Shown here: positions 15,700 through 26,216 of the stretch, in pieces
How positions within the stretch are numbered: position 1 is the stretch's first letter
How the letters are laid out: each line of letters starts with the position of its first letter
DNA from: BRH-c25 sp012519325
GTDB taxonomy: Bacteria > Bacillota > Clostridia > Lutisporales > Lutisporaceae
NCBI GenBank assembly: GCA_050950645.1
Contig: JBMNHZ010000012.1
Span: 19,941-83,940, forward strand
DNA: 64,000 bases
Direction of reading: 5' to 3'
Translations under genes and position numbers: made by a program
The notes under the pieces: model-generated
Told to the model about the DNA's origin: nothing
Database searches by the model: none
The model's input: only the letters and a program-made list of their open reading frames with translations

Positions 15700-16971
15700 A
15701 TGGCAGATTACAGAGACCTTTGGAGTAACCTGGGAATGGATCTTGAAAAACACGACTTGCTTTGTGAGGCACTTCCCCAATTATACGGGGGAGTATACCT
15801 GATTCAGGAAAACAGGCCTGAAGGGATGAATTATTATAACTTTGTGGTTTCTGAGGTGCATGGGCTGAGGATCAAGGAACTGGACGACCATAAAAAGGCC
15901 GGAGGAAAGGTAGTGGGAACCTTCTGTGTATTTGTGCCCGACGAACTGATAATTGCGGCAGGGGCTATAGGGGTTGGACTCTGCGGAGGTTCGCAATTCT
16001 GGATTGAGGATGGTGAAAAAGTACTGCCTAGAAATCTTTGTCCTCTTGTGAAAGCAATAGTAGGTGCAAAAATCAGCGGAACTTGCCCATACTTCCAGTC
16101 CTGTGATTTACTGACCGGTGAGACTACCTGCGACGGAAAGAAAAAGGCCTATGAAGTACTGGGGGAATATGCACCGATATATGTTATGGATCTTCCGCAG
16201 ATGAAGAGGGATAAAGATTATAAGAAATGGGAAGAGGAAATTTATGAATATAAAGCAGTGCTTGAAGAACTGACGGGAAACAAGATTACAGAAGAAAAGC
16301 TTTCGGAGGCCATTAAGCTGTGCAATAGAAAGAGAGCTGCGCTTCAGAGGCTGTATAATGCAAGAAAAGTCCTTAATGTTCCTATAAGCGGAAAGGATGT
16401 ACTTCTTGTTTCACAGATAGCATTCTATGACAACCCTGAAAGATTTATCGAAATGACCAATAAGCTGTGTGATGAGCTGGAAGACAGGATTAAGAAGGGA
16501 ATAGGAGTAGCTTCGGAAAAGAGCCCGAGAATAATGATAACCGGTACTCCTATGGCAATACCAAACTGGAAAATGCATCATCTGATAGAAGAGAGCGGTG
16601 CAGTGGTTGTCTGTGAAGAAACCTGTACAGGGACAAGATACTTTGAAAATGAGGTTGATGAAACTCAGACAACAATGGAAGGCATGATAAAGGCCCTGGC
16701 AGACCGGTATATGAACATAAACTGCGCATGCTTCACTCCCAACAAGGGAAGGGAAGAGGATGTCGTAAGGCTGGCAAAGGAATACGGCGCAGACGGCGTT
16801 GTACATTGCAATCTGCAGTTCTGCCATACTTACAACATTGAATACAGGCAGGTGGAAAAGGCTCTTAAGGAAGCGGGAATACCGGTAGTATTCATCGAGA
16901 CAGACTACAGCAACGATGATACAGGCCAGCTTCAGACAAGGATAGAGGCGTTCCTGGAGATGTTGAAGTAA
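15700..16971 (+). CDS. Double-cubane-cluster reductase (2-hydroxyacyl-CoA dehydratase D-component family)
   Basis: 423 residues, in the HgdB/FldC/YjiM family. Its gene neighbourhood (DUF3343 plus ASKHA activator) matches the double-cubane-cluster proteins, which are low-potential reductases activated by an ATPase. Cluster-ligand candidates are the cysteines in GTCPYFQSC near residue 128, CEETCTG near 306, INCACF near 342 and VHCNLQFC near 372. The start is ATG 15700 behind AAGGGGG. It lacks the paired second dehydratase subunit, which argues against a true 2-hydroxyacyl-CoA dehydratase. The physiological substrate of this class is not established. Confidence 0.82.
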   Translation: MADYRDLWSNLGMDLEKHDLLCEALPQLYGGVYLIQENRPEGMNYYNFVVSEVHGLRIKELDDHKKAGGKVVGTFCVFVPDELIIAAGAIGVGLCGGSQFWIEDGEKVLPRNLCPLVKAIVGAKISGTCPYFQSCDLLTGETTCDGKKKAYEVLGEYAPIYVMDLPQMKRDKDYKKWEEEIYEYKAVLEELTGNKITEEKLSEAIKLCNRKRAALQRLYNARKVLNVPISGKDVLLVSQIAFYDNPERFIEMTNKLCDELEDRIKKGIGVASEKSPRIMITGTPMAIPNWKMHHLIEESGAVVVCEETCTGTRYFENEVDETQTTMEGMIKALADRYMNINCACFTPNKGREEDVVRLAKEYGADGVVHCNLQFCHTYNIEYRQVEKALKEAGIPVVFIETDYSNDDTGQLQTRIEAFLEMLK

Positions 16972-17225
16972 TGGAGGAAGAAAGCTTCTACATTTTGTTT
17001 CCCAACGTGACCGAGGGGTTGAAGCTGGAGAAGCTTTTAAAAAAGGAAGCAATCAAATATACTATAGTACCTACCCCGAGAGAATTGAGCAAGTCCTGCG
17101 GAATATGCATAATGTATGAATTCCGGGATGAAAGCTTAATAAAGCGTATAGTAGAAGAGCACGGAATCAGAACCGAAGGCTTCAAAAGCCTGACTAAGAG
17201 GAAGGCTGCAGTAAAATTCATATAA
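16971..17225 (+). CDS. DUF3343 small protein
   Basis: 84 residues. The ATG overlaps the last base of the upstream stop codon, so it is tightly coupled. It begins with a FYILFPNVTEGLKLEKLLKKE strand-helix and has the family's SCGICI motif near residue 42. This family is described as a putative Se/S-carrier-like protein and is repeatedly found beside dehydratase-type reductases. A role in maturation or sulfur delivery to the double-cubane protein is inferred from context. Confidence 0.8.
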   Translation: MEEESFYILFPNVTEGLKLEKLLKKEAIKYTIVPTPRELSKSCGICIMYEFRDESLIKRIVEEHGIRTEGFKSLTKRKAAVKFI

Positions 17226-17251
17226 AAGCAGCAAGGGGAAAAGGAGCTGAC

Positions 17252-18015
17252 ATGGTTAGTATAGGAATAGATATAGGCTCTGTATGTGCAAAGGCAGTTG
17301 CTTATGATGAAAGAATAATAGGCAGGCTTATTATGCCCACAGGCTGGAATCCGAAACAAACAGCTGAAGAACTGTATGAAAGGCTGGTCTCAGAGAATGA
17401 ATATTAAAAAAGAGGAGATAGTCTCTATAGTTGCTACCGGCTACGGCAGAGTATCTGTCCCCTTTGCATCAAGAAAGGTTACCGAAATAACCTGCCATGC
17501 AAAGGGTGCGGCATATTTGGATCCTGATGCCCGCACGGTTATTGATGTAGGCGGGCAGGACAGCAAGGCTCATATCAATAGATGAAAAGGGCAGCGTATT
17601 GGAGTTTATGATGAACGACAAATGTGCAGCCGGCACGGGAAGATTCCTGCAGGTAATGGCTAATGTCCTTGAAACCGAGGTTGACCAATTGGAAGCCCTG
17701 GCTTCTAATTCATCACCCAGGGATATAAACAGCATGTGCGCTGTTTTTGCGGAAAGCGAGGTAATCAGCCTGCTTTCACAAGGCACATCAAAGGAAGAGG
17801 TTGCCTCCGGCATACTGCACTCAATATCCAACAAGATAATACACCTGACAAGCAGGATAACCATAAGGGAAAAGGTGCTTTTTACAGGAGGGGTGGCCTC
17901 CAACAACCTGATAAGAGAGATTATATCAAAAAAGCTGAAGTGCAGTGTATTTACTCATAAGGATTCACAATATGCGGGAGCAATAGGCGCTGCAATAATA
18001 GGATATCACGGATAA
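17252..18015 (+). pseudogene. ASKHA-type activator ATPase (BadF/YjiL family), two frameshifts
   Basis: Activator (reductase) of the double-cubane protein: an ATPase dimer with one [4Fe-4S] cluster. Family signatures are GIDIGSVCAKAV at the start, ATGYGRVSVPFA, DVGGQDSKA, NDKCAAGTGRF (cluster Cys), VFAESEVISL, and FTGGVASN near the end. Two single-base insertions break the frame, near 17396 and at about 17571. With both removed the product is about 253 residues, the normal length. All motifs are preserved across the breaks, so sequence error is more likely than loss of function. Confidence 0.8.
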
Positions 18016-18032
18016 TTGAATGTAGCTTTGGG

Positions 18033-18080
18033 GGAGTATTGCAAAAAACTACTTGATAAGTAGTAAGCGATACTCCTTTT
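18033..18080 (+). terminator. Rho-independent terminator
   Basis: GGAGTATTGC at 18033-18042 pairs with GCGATACTCC at 18067-18076 (one mismatch), with an inner CTACTT/AAGTAG stem, then TTTT. It ends the reductase/activator operon. Confidence 0.8.
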
Positions 18081-18243
18081 CTTCTGTTATGCAACAGCTT
18101 CTTCTTATTGCTTTACTTCACCCATGTGGATAAAAAAGGTATAATAATGGAATATAATGATAATAAGGAAAATTTCTGCAGAGGTTTCCAAGTCTTCTGC
18201 CGATCACCGGCTGCCGGCAATAAGCTTAAAGGAGTGAAGTAAT

Positions 18244-19068
18244 TTGTTCGATAAGATGTTTTATCTAACGGCGATTGCAGTTTTAGTTATTATTGCTGAT
18301 ATGATTTTTGAAGTTAATTTTCCTATTATAAGGGAAGTCAATATAGATACAGAAAAAATTGAAAAGGGAAAAGAAATAGTGTTTCTGCAGATAAGCGATT
18401 TTCATGGTAGCAGCTCTGTAGAATTAGTAAACAAGATGGTAAGTAAAGCGGATAAAATAAAGCCTGATGCTGTCTTTATAACCGGAGACTTAGTGGATGA
18501 AACCACGAAGGATTTTGACAATATACATATATTAATCAAGAAGTTGTATTCAATATGCTCCGATATCTTTTTCGTATCAGGCAACCATGAATGGAATAAT
18601 GATAAAAAGACGGAACTGCTAAGAAAGCTTAAGGAATTAGGTGTAAAAATATCAAATAATAAAGGCTTCAACTTTGCTATAAGAGGAACAGATATTAATA
18701 TTTGCGGTGTAGATGACTCCTATAGAGGTCAGGACAATATTGAAAAGGCAATGAAGAGTGCGGACAATAAAAATTATATAATTTTGATTTCTCATTCCCC
18801 AAAAATAAGAGACAGGCTGAGGGGACATTCCCCCGATCTGATAATCAGCGGGCATACCCATGGAGGACAGGTGAGACTTCCCCTTATAGGGGCTATAATT
18901 TCACCGGTGGAAGGATTGTTTCCAAAGTATGACAAGGGGATATACAAACTAAATAATGGAAGTATTCTCTACATAGACAGCGGGGTAGGCACCAGCAAGC
19001 TGCCCATAAGGTTTTTGAACCGAAGTCAGATGAGCCTAATAAAGATAGTAGGTACGGGTAGAGACTAG
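18244..19068 (+). CDS. Membrane-anchored metallophosphoesterase (YaeI-like)
   Basis: 274 residues with one N-terminal membrane segment (about residues 4-22) and a calcineurin-like phosphoesterase domain. The metal motifs are in order: ISDFHG (in place of DxH), GDLVDE, GNHEW, HSP and GHTHGGQ. The TTG start at 18244 has AAAGGAG at good spacing. Relatives hydrolyse lipid A-type or other phosphodiesters outside or at the membrane, but the substrate here is unknown. Monocistronic by context. Confidence 0.85.
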   Translation: MFDKMFYLTAIAVLVIIADMIFEVNFPIIREVNIDTEKIEKGKEIVFLQISDFHGSSSVELVNKMVSKADKIKPDAVFITGDLVDETTKDFDNIHILIKKLYSICSDIFFVSGNHEWNNDKKTELLRKLKELGVKISNNKGFNFAIRGTDINICGVDDSYRGQDNIEKAMKSADNKNYIILISHSPKIRDRLRGHSPDLIISGHTHGGQVRLPLIGAIISPVEGLFPKYDKGIYKLNNGSILYIDSGVGTSKLPIRFLNRSQMSLIKIVGTGRD

Positions 19069-19120
19069 AGACTGCATGATGTATAATATAAATATATTTA
19101 TGTAGAGGGGGAGAACCCTA

Positions 19121-22100
19121 ATGAGCCTGAGGATTATATACGGACGGGCAGGAAGCGGTAAAAGTACATACTGCCTCAATGAGATAAAAGCGAGCCTGGA
19201 GCAGGGAAACAATATCAGGCATATCATTATCGTTCCGGAGCAGTTCTCCTTCCAGGCGGAGAAAAGACTGATAAAAGCTCTTGGAGCAAGCGGCATCAAC
19301 GGAGTGGAAGTATTGAGCTTCAGGAGGTTATCCTACAGGGTAATGGAAGAGGTGGGGGGCCTGGTAAGGAGGCACATTAACCCTGCAGGGAAAAGCATAT
19401 TGGTTTATACAATTATGGAAAGGTTGAAGGACGATTTGAGGGTGTTTGCCAGGGTGGCCGGGAAGCATGGATTTGTAAATACCCTATGCGGCACCATAAG
19501 CGAATTGAAGAGGTACAATATTTCTCCTGATGCCCTTGCTAGTTTTGATACTGCTTCCATCAGCCGGCAGCTTTCAGATAAGCTGTATGATATCGGGCTC
19601 ATATATGAAGAATTTGAAAAGAGACTGCATGATAAATATATCGACACTGATGACGACCTTGATTTATTGGCTCGGAAGCTTCCGCAGTGCGAGCTTTTCG
19701 AGTCTTCGGAAATATGGCTGGATGAATTCTCCGGCTTTACTCCCCAGGAATATGCTGTAATTGAAAAGCTTATGTCAAAAGCCGTCAGGGTAAATATCTC
19801 CCTGTGCACCGACTGCCTTTCGGAGGATTATTCACCGGAGGATACGGACGCTTTTCTTCCGCCAAAGGCTGCGGCAGCAAAGCTCATAAGACTGGCTAAG
19901 GACTCAGGAGTAAGGGTGGATCCTCCTGTACACCTTAAGGACAGCAGGTTCAAATACAATAATGAGCTGGCATTTCTTGAATCCAACCTTTTTACATACC
20001 TTCACGGATCATATAAGGAAAGTACGAAGCATTTGAAACTGTATGAAGCTTCCAACATTTTCGCAGAAGTGGAAAGTACGGCAAGGGACATATTGAAAAA
20101 ATGCAGGGAAGAAGGCCTCCGGTACAGGGATATTGCGGTAATAACCGGGGATCTGTCTCAATATGAAAAAGTAATAAGAGTGGTGTTCGGAGAGTATGGA
20201 ATACCTTGCTTTATAGACAGAAAAAAGGATATAACAGGGCATCCTTTAGTGCTTCTTGTACTTTCAGCCCTGGATATTTTCGCCGGAAACTGGTCCTTTG
20301 AAGCAGTTTTCAGGTACCTGAAAACTGGCCTCACGGGGATCGATAGGAATGAACTGGATCTTCTGGAGAACTACGTGCTGGCAAATCACATTAACGGAAG
20401 CAGCTGGATGAAAGATTGGGAAGACATAAGTATCAATGAAGCAAGAAGGCAGGCAGCAGAACCACTGATAAGATTATACGGGAGAATTAAAGGCAAGAAT
20501 ACAGGCAGGGAAATTTGTACGGCCCTTTTTGACTTCCTGTGTGAGCTGGAGGTACCTGAAAAGCTTGAAAGGCTTGTAGAACGCTTTACCAATGACGGGG
20601 AACTGGATCGGGCAGACGAATACAGTCAGGTATGGAACATTCTTCTTGAGCTTTTGGATCAGATAGTTGAAGCAATGGGGGATGAAGCAGTCAATGTAGA
20701 TACATTCCTGACGATTCTCTCGGTTGGCTTCGGAGAATACAACATCGGTTTGATACCCCCTGCTCTTGAGCAAGTTCTTGTGGGAAGCCTTGAGCGATCA
20801 AAAAGCCATGATGTGAAAGCTATATATGTATTAGGCGCCAATGACGGCATATTTCCGATGCCCTTCAAGCAGGAAGGCATTTTATCCGACAGGGACAGAG
20901 AAGTCCTGAGGAATATGGGAATGGAATTGGCACCTGATACCCGGGGAAGGACCTTTGAGCAGCAGCATCTCATATATACCGCATTGACAGCCGCCTCAGA
21001 TTACCTGAGATTGAGCTGGTGTGCAGCCGACAGGGACGGCAGGGCTCAGCGGCCTTCTGTTATAATCGGCAGGCTCAGGAGGATGTTCCCGGGAATCAGC
21101 TTTGAAAGCGGCATCCTCAGGGATATTCCGGGAAGTACCGCAGAAATGAGCGTGTCCGCTCCGATACCCACTTTTAATGAGCTGGTGTCTGCTATAAGGC
21201 AGAAGCATGAAGGAAGGTACGTGGATCCCTTATGGGAAAGCGTTGCCGAATGGTATAAGGGGGAGGATGATTGGAAGGAAAAGTACTTACGGGTGGCAGA
21301 AGGCCTAAGCTTCACCAATCAAGCCGGAAATATCGGACAGGAGCGGATAAGGAAGATGTATGGCAGTACTATACATACCAGCGTGTCGAGGCTTGAAAGA
21401 TATTTTTCCTGCCCCTTTTCATATTATGTGGAATACGGGCTTAAGGCAAGGGAAAGGAAAATAATGAAAATGAATGCCCCGGATATGGGTTCTTTTATGC
21501 ATAGAGTTATAGATATGTTTTCAAGGAAAGTGAGTGAAGGGGGTATCGGCTGGCGAAACCTTGACAGGGAATGGTGCGCTGATGAGATTTCACTTATTGT
21601 GGATGAACTTTTACAGGATGCAGCCGGCAAGGTATTCTTGAGCACCAGCAGGTACAAATACCTGGCAAACAGGCTGAAAAGGGTGCTGACAAGAGCAGTC
21701 TGGCTCATAGCGGAGCATATAAAGAGAAGCGCCTTTGAACCTGTCGGTTATGAACTGGGCTTCGGAGATGGGGAAAAGCTTCCGCCAATAATACTGGAGC
21801 TGCCTTCGGGAGAAAAAATGGTCTTATCGGGAAGGATTGACAGATTAGACTGTCTGGATACAGAAGAGGGCAAATACTTCAGGATAGTGGACTATAAGTC
21901 GGGAAGCAGGAATTTCAAGCTTGAAGATGTATATTACGGCCTTCAGCTTCAGCTCATAACCTATCTGGATGCAGTGGGCGGAAGCCTGGAGACTGCATAC
22001 GGAAAGCCTGTGCTTCCTGCGGGGGTGTTATACTTCAAACTGGATGATCCGATTATTCAGGGGAGCAGAGAAGCAACAGAAGAGGAAATTGAGGAGGCAA

Positions 22101-22483
22101 TAATGAAGGAGCTTAAGATGAAAGGCCTTCTGCTTGCAGACGTAAAACTCATAAAAGAAATGGATACGGGTATTGATGGAGATTCCCTTATAATACCTGC
22201 CAGGATAAACAAGGGAGACGTTCTGGGAAGATCTTCCGCAGCAACGGCTGAGCAGTTCGAGATAATCAAGGGCCATGTGAGGAGGCTGCTGCGAAGGCTT
22301 GGAGAGGAAATACTCAAAGGAAACATATCCATTAGTCCGTATAGGAGAAAAGGAATTACTGCTTGTACTTACTGCGGGTATATGTCCATATGCCAGTTTG
22401 ATACCCGTATTTCCGGATATGGTTACAGGAATCTTCAGGATAGGAAGGATGAAGAGGTATGGGAGTTAATGGAAGGCAAATGA
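19121..22483 (+). CDS. addB: ATP-dependent helicase/deoxyribonuclease subunit B
   Basis: A 1120-residue AddB. The N-terminal Walker A is GRAGSGKST near residue 8. The inactivated-helicase body follows, and the C-terminal nuclease domain carries GRIDRLD and IVDYKSG. The Fe-S cluster cysteines are in YFSCPFSYY near residue 765 and CTYCGYMSIC near residue 1090. With AddA it processes double-strand breaks for RecA loading and recognises Chi. It overlaps addA, as in most Firmicutes. Confidence 0.95.
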   Translation: MSLRIIYGRAGSGKSTYCLNEIKASLEQGNNIRHIIIVPEQFSFQAEKRLIKALGASGINGVEVLSFRRLSYRVMEEVGGLVRRHINPAGKSILVYTIMERLKDDLRVFARVAGKHGFVNTLCGTISELKRYNISPDALASFDTASISRQLSDKLYDIGLIYEEFEKRLHDKYIDTDDDLDLLARKLPQCELFESSEIWLDEFSGFTPQEYAVIEKLMSKAVRVNISLCTDCLSEDYSPEDTDAFLPPKAAAAKLIRLAKDSGVRVDPPVHLKDSRFKYNNELAFLESNLFTYLHGSYKESTKHLKLYEASNIFAEVESTARDILKKCREEGLRYRDIAVITGDLSQYEKVIRVVFGEYGIPCFIDRKKDITGHPLVLLVLSALDIFAGNWSFEAVFRYLKTGLTGIDRNELDLLENYVLANHINGSSWMKDWEDISINEARRQAAEPLIRLYGRIKGKNTGREICTALFDFLCELEVPEKLERLVERFTNDGELDRADEYSQVWNILLELLDQIVEAMGDEAVNVDTFLTILSVGFGEYNIGLIPPALEQVLVGSLERSKSHDVKAIYVLGANDGIFPMPFKQEGILSDRDREVLRNMGMELAPDTRGRTFEQQHLIYTALTAASDYLRLSWCAADRDGRAQRPSVIIGRLRRMFPGISFESGILRDIPGSTAEMSVSAPIPTFNELVSAIRQKHEGRYVDPLWESVAEWYKGEDDWKEKYLRVAEGLSFTNQAGNIGQERIRKMYGSTIHTSVSRLERYFSCPFSYYVEYGLKARERKIMKMNAPDMGSFMHRVIDMFSRKVSEGGIGWRNLDREWCADEISLIVDELLQDAAGKVFLSTSRYKYLANRLKRVLTRAVWLIAEHIKRSAFEPVGYELGFGDGEKLPPIILELPSGEKMVLSGRIDRLDCLDTEEGKYFRIVDYKSGSRNFKLEDVYYGLQLQLITYLDAVGGSLETAYGKPVLPAGVLYFKLDDPIIQGSREATEEEIEEAIMKELKMKGLLLADVKLIKEMDTGIDGDSLIIPARINKGDVLGRSSAATAEQFEIIKGHVRRLLRRLGEEILKGNISISPYRRKGITACTYCGYMSICQFDTRISGYGYRNLQDRKDEEVWELMEGK

Positions 22484-25400
22484 GCTGGACTGATGAACAA
22501 GCCAGGGCAATTTCTGAGGGACACTGCAATTTACTGGTAGCTGCTGCTGCAGGAGCCGGTAAGACGGCGGTGCTGGTTGAAAGGATAGTAAAAAAGATTA
22601 CAAACCCTGAGAACCCCGTGGATATTGACAGGCTGCTTGTTGTTACTTTTACCAATGCTGCTGCGGCTGAAATGAGGGAGAGGATAGGTACTGCCCTGAG
22701 CCGTATATTGGAGGAAGCAGAGAATGACGGAAACCTTGAGGTTAAGAAGAATCTCCGAAGGCAGCTTACTCTTTTGGGGAAAGCCAGTATTACCACTATT
22801 CATTCCTTCTGCCTTGATGTAATAAGAAATAATTTTCATGCAACAGATCTGGACCCGGCCTTCAGAATAGCAGATGATACGGAAGCACTGCTGTTAAGGC
22901 TGGAGGCGCTGGAGGAGCTTATAGAATCAAAATATGAGCCTGAGAACTGTACCGAAGACTTTTTAGGCTTGGTGGAATGTTACGGGGGGAGTAAAGACGA
23001 CAGCAAGCTGATGGACCTGGTTCTGACCGTTTATGATTTTGTGCAAAGCCATCCATGGCCGGAAGTTTGGCTGAGGGAAGCGGTAGAGGCTTTCAATGGG
23101 GCTGAGGGTATGGACTTCGGAGATACAAAATGGGCGGGAGTTTTGATGAAGAGCATTTCAATGGAGCTGTTGGGGCTTCAATGTATCCTGGAAGGTGCAC
23201 TTCAAACGGCAGAGAGGGAAGAAGGGTTGTCTCCGTATATCGGTGTCCTTCGGGAGGACATTTTGAGGATAAAGGCCATGGAGTCGGCCTGTGAAGGCCG
23301 GGGGAGCTGGGATGCCCTTTATAATGAGTTTGATAATCTTGAGTTTTCACGCATGCCCAGATGCGGAAAGGAAGCAGATCCTGCCGCTCGTGAGGAGGTC
23401 AAGGGCATCAGAGATAATGTCAAGAGCAGCCTGAACCGGATCAAAAAGGATCTGATATGCGGAAGCTCAGGGGAGCTGGCCTCTGATTTAAGGCAGCTTT
23501 ATCCTACTATGAAAAGCCTTGGAAGCCTCGTTCTGGAATTTGCCGAAAAGTACCGGGATAAGAAAAAGCAGAAAAATGTAATAGATTTTAATGATTTGGA
23601 GCATTACTGCCTGAAGGTGCTGACAAGCCGTGTCGAAGACAGGATGCTGCCTACTCAGGCAGCCCTTGATCTAAGGGAGCTTTTCCAGGAAATTTATATT
23701 GACGAATACCAGGACAGCAATCTGACTCAGGAAGTAATATTGAATATAGTTTCAAGGGGGGAGCAGGGAGAGCCCAATATATTCATGGTAGGTGACGTAA
23801 AACAGAGCATCTATCGATTCAGGCAGGCAAAACCCGAGCTTTTTATAAAAAAACTCAGAACTTATTCCGAAGATTCACAGTCTAAGTATAGGAAGATATT
23901 GTTGAATAAAAATTTCAGAAGCAGGAAGGACATTATAAATGCAGTGAACCATATTTTCAGCCGGATTATGTCAGAAAGCCTGGGGGACATAGAATATACC
24001 GAGGATGAAAAGCTTTATGCGGGTGCGGCGTATGAGGAGCCGGAAACATCCGGAGCAGGCTTTGGAGGGCCCGTAGAGCTTCATATAATAGACAGCAGTG
24101 AAATTGAGACTGAAGAAACTGATGCCGTTCAGTGTGAAGCAAGAGTAGCGGCAAAAAGAATAAAAGAGCTTGTATCGGATTCAGTCGGGTTTATGGTGGT
24201 TGACAAGGATACTAAAAAGTACAGGCCGGTACGATACAGGGACATAGTAATACTGATGAGAACGACAAAAAATTGGGCTGATGTGTTTGCTGAGGAATTG
24301 AGCCTTCAGGGTATACCTATATTTGCGGATGCAGGTACGGGGTATTTCAGGACTGTTGAAATATCTACGATACTTTCGCTGCTGCAAATAATTGATAATC
24401 CTCTTCAGGATATTCCGCTGCTGGCGGTATTAAGGTCGCCTATCGGAGGATTTGATCCTGAGGAGCTTATAGATATCCGGCTTTTCGACAGAGAGACGGA
24501 TTTCTTTGGGGCTATGGTCAAAGCCGCTGCATCAGATGGGGAGCTTGGGCGGAAAACAGCAGCCTTTATTGAAAGATTGGACAGATGGAGGGAAAAATCT
24601 CTTTATCTCTCAACAGATGAACTGATATGGTATTTGTATAATGATACGGGATATTACAGCTTTGCTGGGGCAATGCCCGGAGGGACAGCCCGACAAGCTA
24701 ATCTCAGGATGCTTTTTGATAAGGCAAGGCAATACGAGGAGTCAAGCTTTAAAGGACTTTTCAATTTCATAAATTTTGTCAACAGGCTGAAAGAAAACCA
24801 GGGGGATATTGGAAGTGCAAAGGTTCTGGGAGAAAAGGACGATGTGGTAAGGATAATGAGTATTCATAAAAGCAAAGGCCTGGAATTTCCGATAGTATTT
24901 TTATGCGGTACAGGGAAGGGCTTTAACCTTACTGATGTGTCAAAGAGTATATTACTGCACCATGATTTGGGGATAGGCCCTGATTTTATCGATCACAAAA
25001 GGAGAATATGGTATCCTACAATATTCAAGCAAGCCTTAAAATACAAGATAAAGCTGGAAAACCTCTCGGAAGAAATGAGGATATTGTATGTGGCTTTTAC
25101 CAGAGCGAAAGAGAAGCTTATAATAACAGGTACTGTAAAGGATATAGAAAAAAGCACCAGCCTATGGAGAGGCAGCAGTGTAAATTCACAAAAAGTGCCT
25201 GAGTTCGATATATTAAGGGGAAGGAGCTTTCTGGACTGGATTTGCATGGCTCTGATGAAAGATTACGATGGGAAGCCGCCGGAAAGGCTTGAAGGAATAG
25301 AAGGATGGGAAATAAGGCATTGGAATAAGAAAGAGGTATTGACGGGAACGAGCATTGAAGAAAATGATGAAGCTGCTCCTTCAGCCTCAGAATCAGAAGC

Positions 25401-26112
25401 TGCTGCAAATGATGAGATAATCAGCAGGCTGGAGTGGAAATATCCATATTCTGCTTATGAGAAGCTGCCGGTGAAGGTTACTGTCACGGAGCTGAAGAGG
25501 TATTTTAGTACGGAAGTGTCAGAGGAATTCAGGATTCAGTCTCCAAGCATAAGGAGGAGGCCGCGGTTCTTGGAAGAAACGTCAGGAATGACTGCTGCCG
25601 AAAAAGGTTCTCTTATGCATTTTGTTTTGCAGCATATGGATTTTGGAGGAGAAGTATCGGAGACCGGCATAAGAAGGCAGCTTGAAGCCATGATTGAGGC
25701 AGAGCTTTTGACGGAGGCTCAGGCTGATAATGTGAACATTCACGGGATAATCAAATTCATGAATTCGGACCTGGGCAGAAGGATGAGAAAAGCCGGACGG
25801 CTTTACAGGGAAGTGCCGTTTACAATGGAAGTGGAATGCAGTGAGATATTCGGAAGTCCGGCAGACAGCGGCTGTGAAGATGAGACTGTCATACTGCAGG
25901 GAATTATAGACTGCTGGTTCGAGGAAGAGGGAAAGCTGGTGCTGGTTGATTACAAGACGGATCATATTCCTGAAGGGGAGTTGGAAAGCATTAAGGAAAA
26001 ATACAAGACTCAGATCGAGTATTATGCACGGGCTTTGAGGCAGATAACCGGGAAGGAAATATCGGCAAAATACATATATCTGTTTTGGAATGGAAAAGTA
26101 TTGGAATACTAG
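22459..26112 (+). CDS. addA: ATP-dependent helicase/nuclease subunit A
   Basis: A 1217-residue UvrD-family helicase with a C-terminal RecB nuclease domain. Visible motifs are AAAGAGKTAVLVER (motif I), VTFTNAAAAEMR (Ia), IDEYQDSN (II), GDVKQSIYRFRQA (III), IMSIHKSKGLEFP (V) and LYVAFTRAKEKL (VI), then VDYKTD in the nuclease site. Two starts are possible: ATG 22459, used here, and ATG 22480, which overlaps the addB stop as ATGA; both have modest ribosome sites. All catalytic residues seem present. Confidence 0.95.
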   Translation: MGVNGRQMSWTDEQARAISEGHCNLLVAAAAGAGKTAVLVERIVKKITNPENPVDIDRLLVVTFTNAAAAEMRERIGTALSRILEEAENDGNLEVKKNLRRQLTLLGKASITTIHSFCLDVIRNNFHATDLDPAFRIADDTEALLLRLEALEELIESKYEPENCTEDFLGLVECYGGSKDDSKLMDLVLTVYDFVQSHPWPEVWLREAVEAFNGAEGMDFGDTKWAGVLMKSISMELLGLQCILEGALQTAEREEGLSPYIGVLREDILRIKAMESACEGRGSWDALYNEFDNLEFSRMPRCGKEADPAAREEVKGIRDNVKSSLNRIKKDLICGSSGELASDLRQLYPTMKSLGSLVLEFAEKYRDKKKQKNVIDFNDLEHYCLKVLTSRVEDRMLPTQAALDLRELFQEIYIDEYQDSNLTQEVILNIVSRGEQGEPNIFMVGDVKQSIYRFRQAKPELFIKKLRTYSEDSQSKYRKILLNKNFRSRKDIINAVNHIFSRIMSESLGDIEYTEDEKLYAGAAYEEPETSGAGFGGPVELHIIDSSEIETEETDAVQCEARVAAKRIKELVSDSVGFMVVDKDTKKYRPVRYRDIVILMRTTKNWADVFAEELSLQGIPIFADAGTGYFRTVEISTILSLLQIIDNPLQDIPLLAVLRSPIGGFDPEELIDIRLFDRETDFFGAMVKAAASDGELGRKTAAFIERLDRWREKSLYLSTDELIWYLYNDTGYYSFAGAMPGGTARQANLRMLFDKARQYEESSFKGLFNFINFVNRLKENQGDIGSAKVLGEKDDVVRIMSIHKSKGLEFPIVFLCGTGKGFNLTDVSKSILLHHDLGIGPDFIDHKRRIWYPTIFKQALKYKIKLENLSEEMRILYVAFTRAKEKLIITGTVKDIEKSTSLWRGSSVNSQKVPEFDILRGRSFLDWICMALMKDYDGKPPERLEGIEGWEIRHWNKKEVLTGTSIEENDEAAPSASESEAAANDEIISRLEWKYPYSAYEKLPVKVTVTELKRYFSTEVSEEFRIQSPSIRRRPRFLEETSGMTAAEKGSLMHFVLQHMDFGGEVSETGIRRQLEAMIEAELLTEAQADNVNIHGIIKFMNSDLGRRMRKAGRLYREVPFTMEVECSEIFGSPADSGCEDETVILQGIIDCWFEEEGKLVLVDYKTDHIPEGELESIKEKYKTQIEYYARALRQITGKEISAKYIYLFWNGKVLEY

Positions 26113-26216
26113 CATATTGCCAGTTTATGCTTCTTAAACTGCATCGACCTATAAGCTATAATTAGACTGGGACGCGTTTAAGGACGATTTGCCTGCGTTC
26201 TGCTCCGAGGTGTGCT

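Noticed and set aside
17376..18015. Programmed frameshifting in the activator gene
   Set aside because: There is no slippery heptamer or downstream structure at either break, and similar single-base gains hit unrelated genes in the window.
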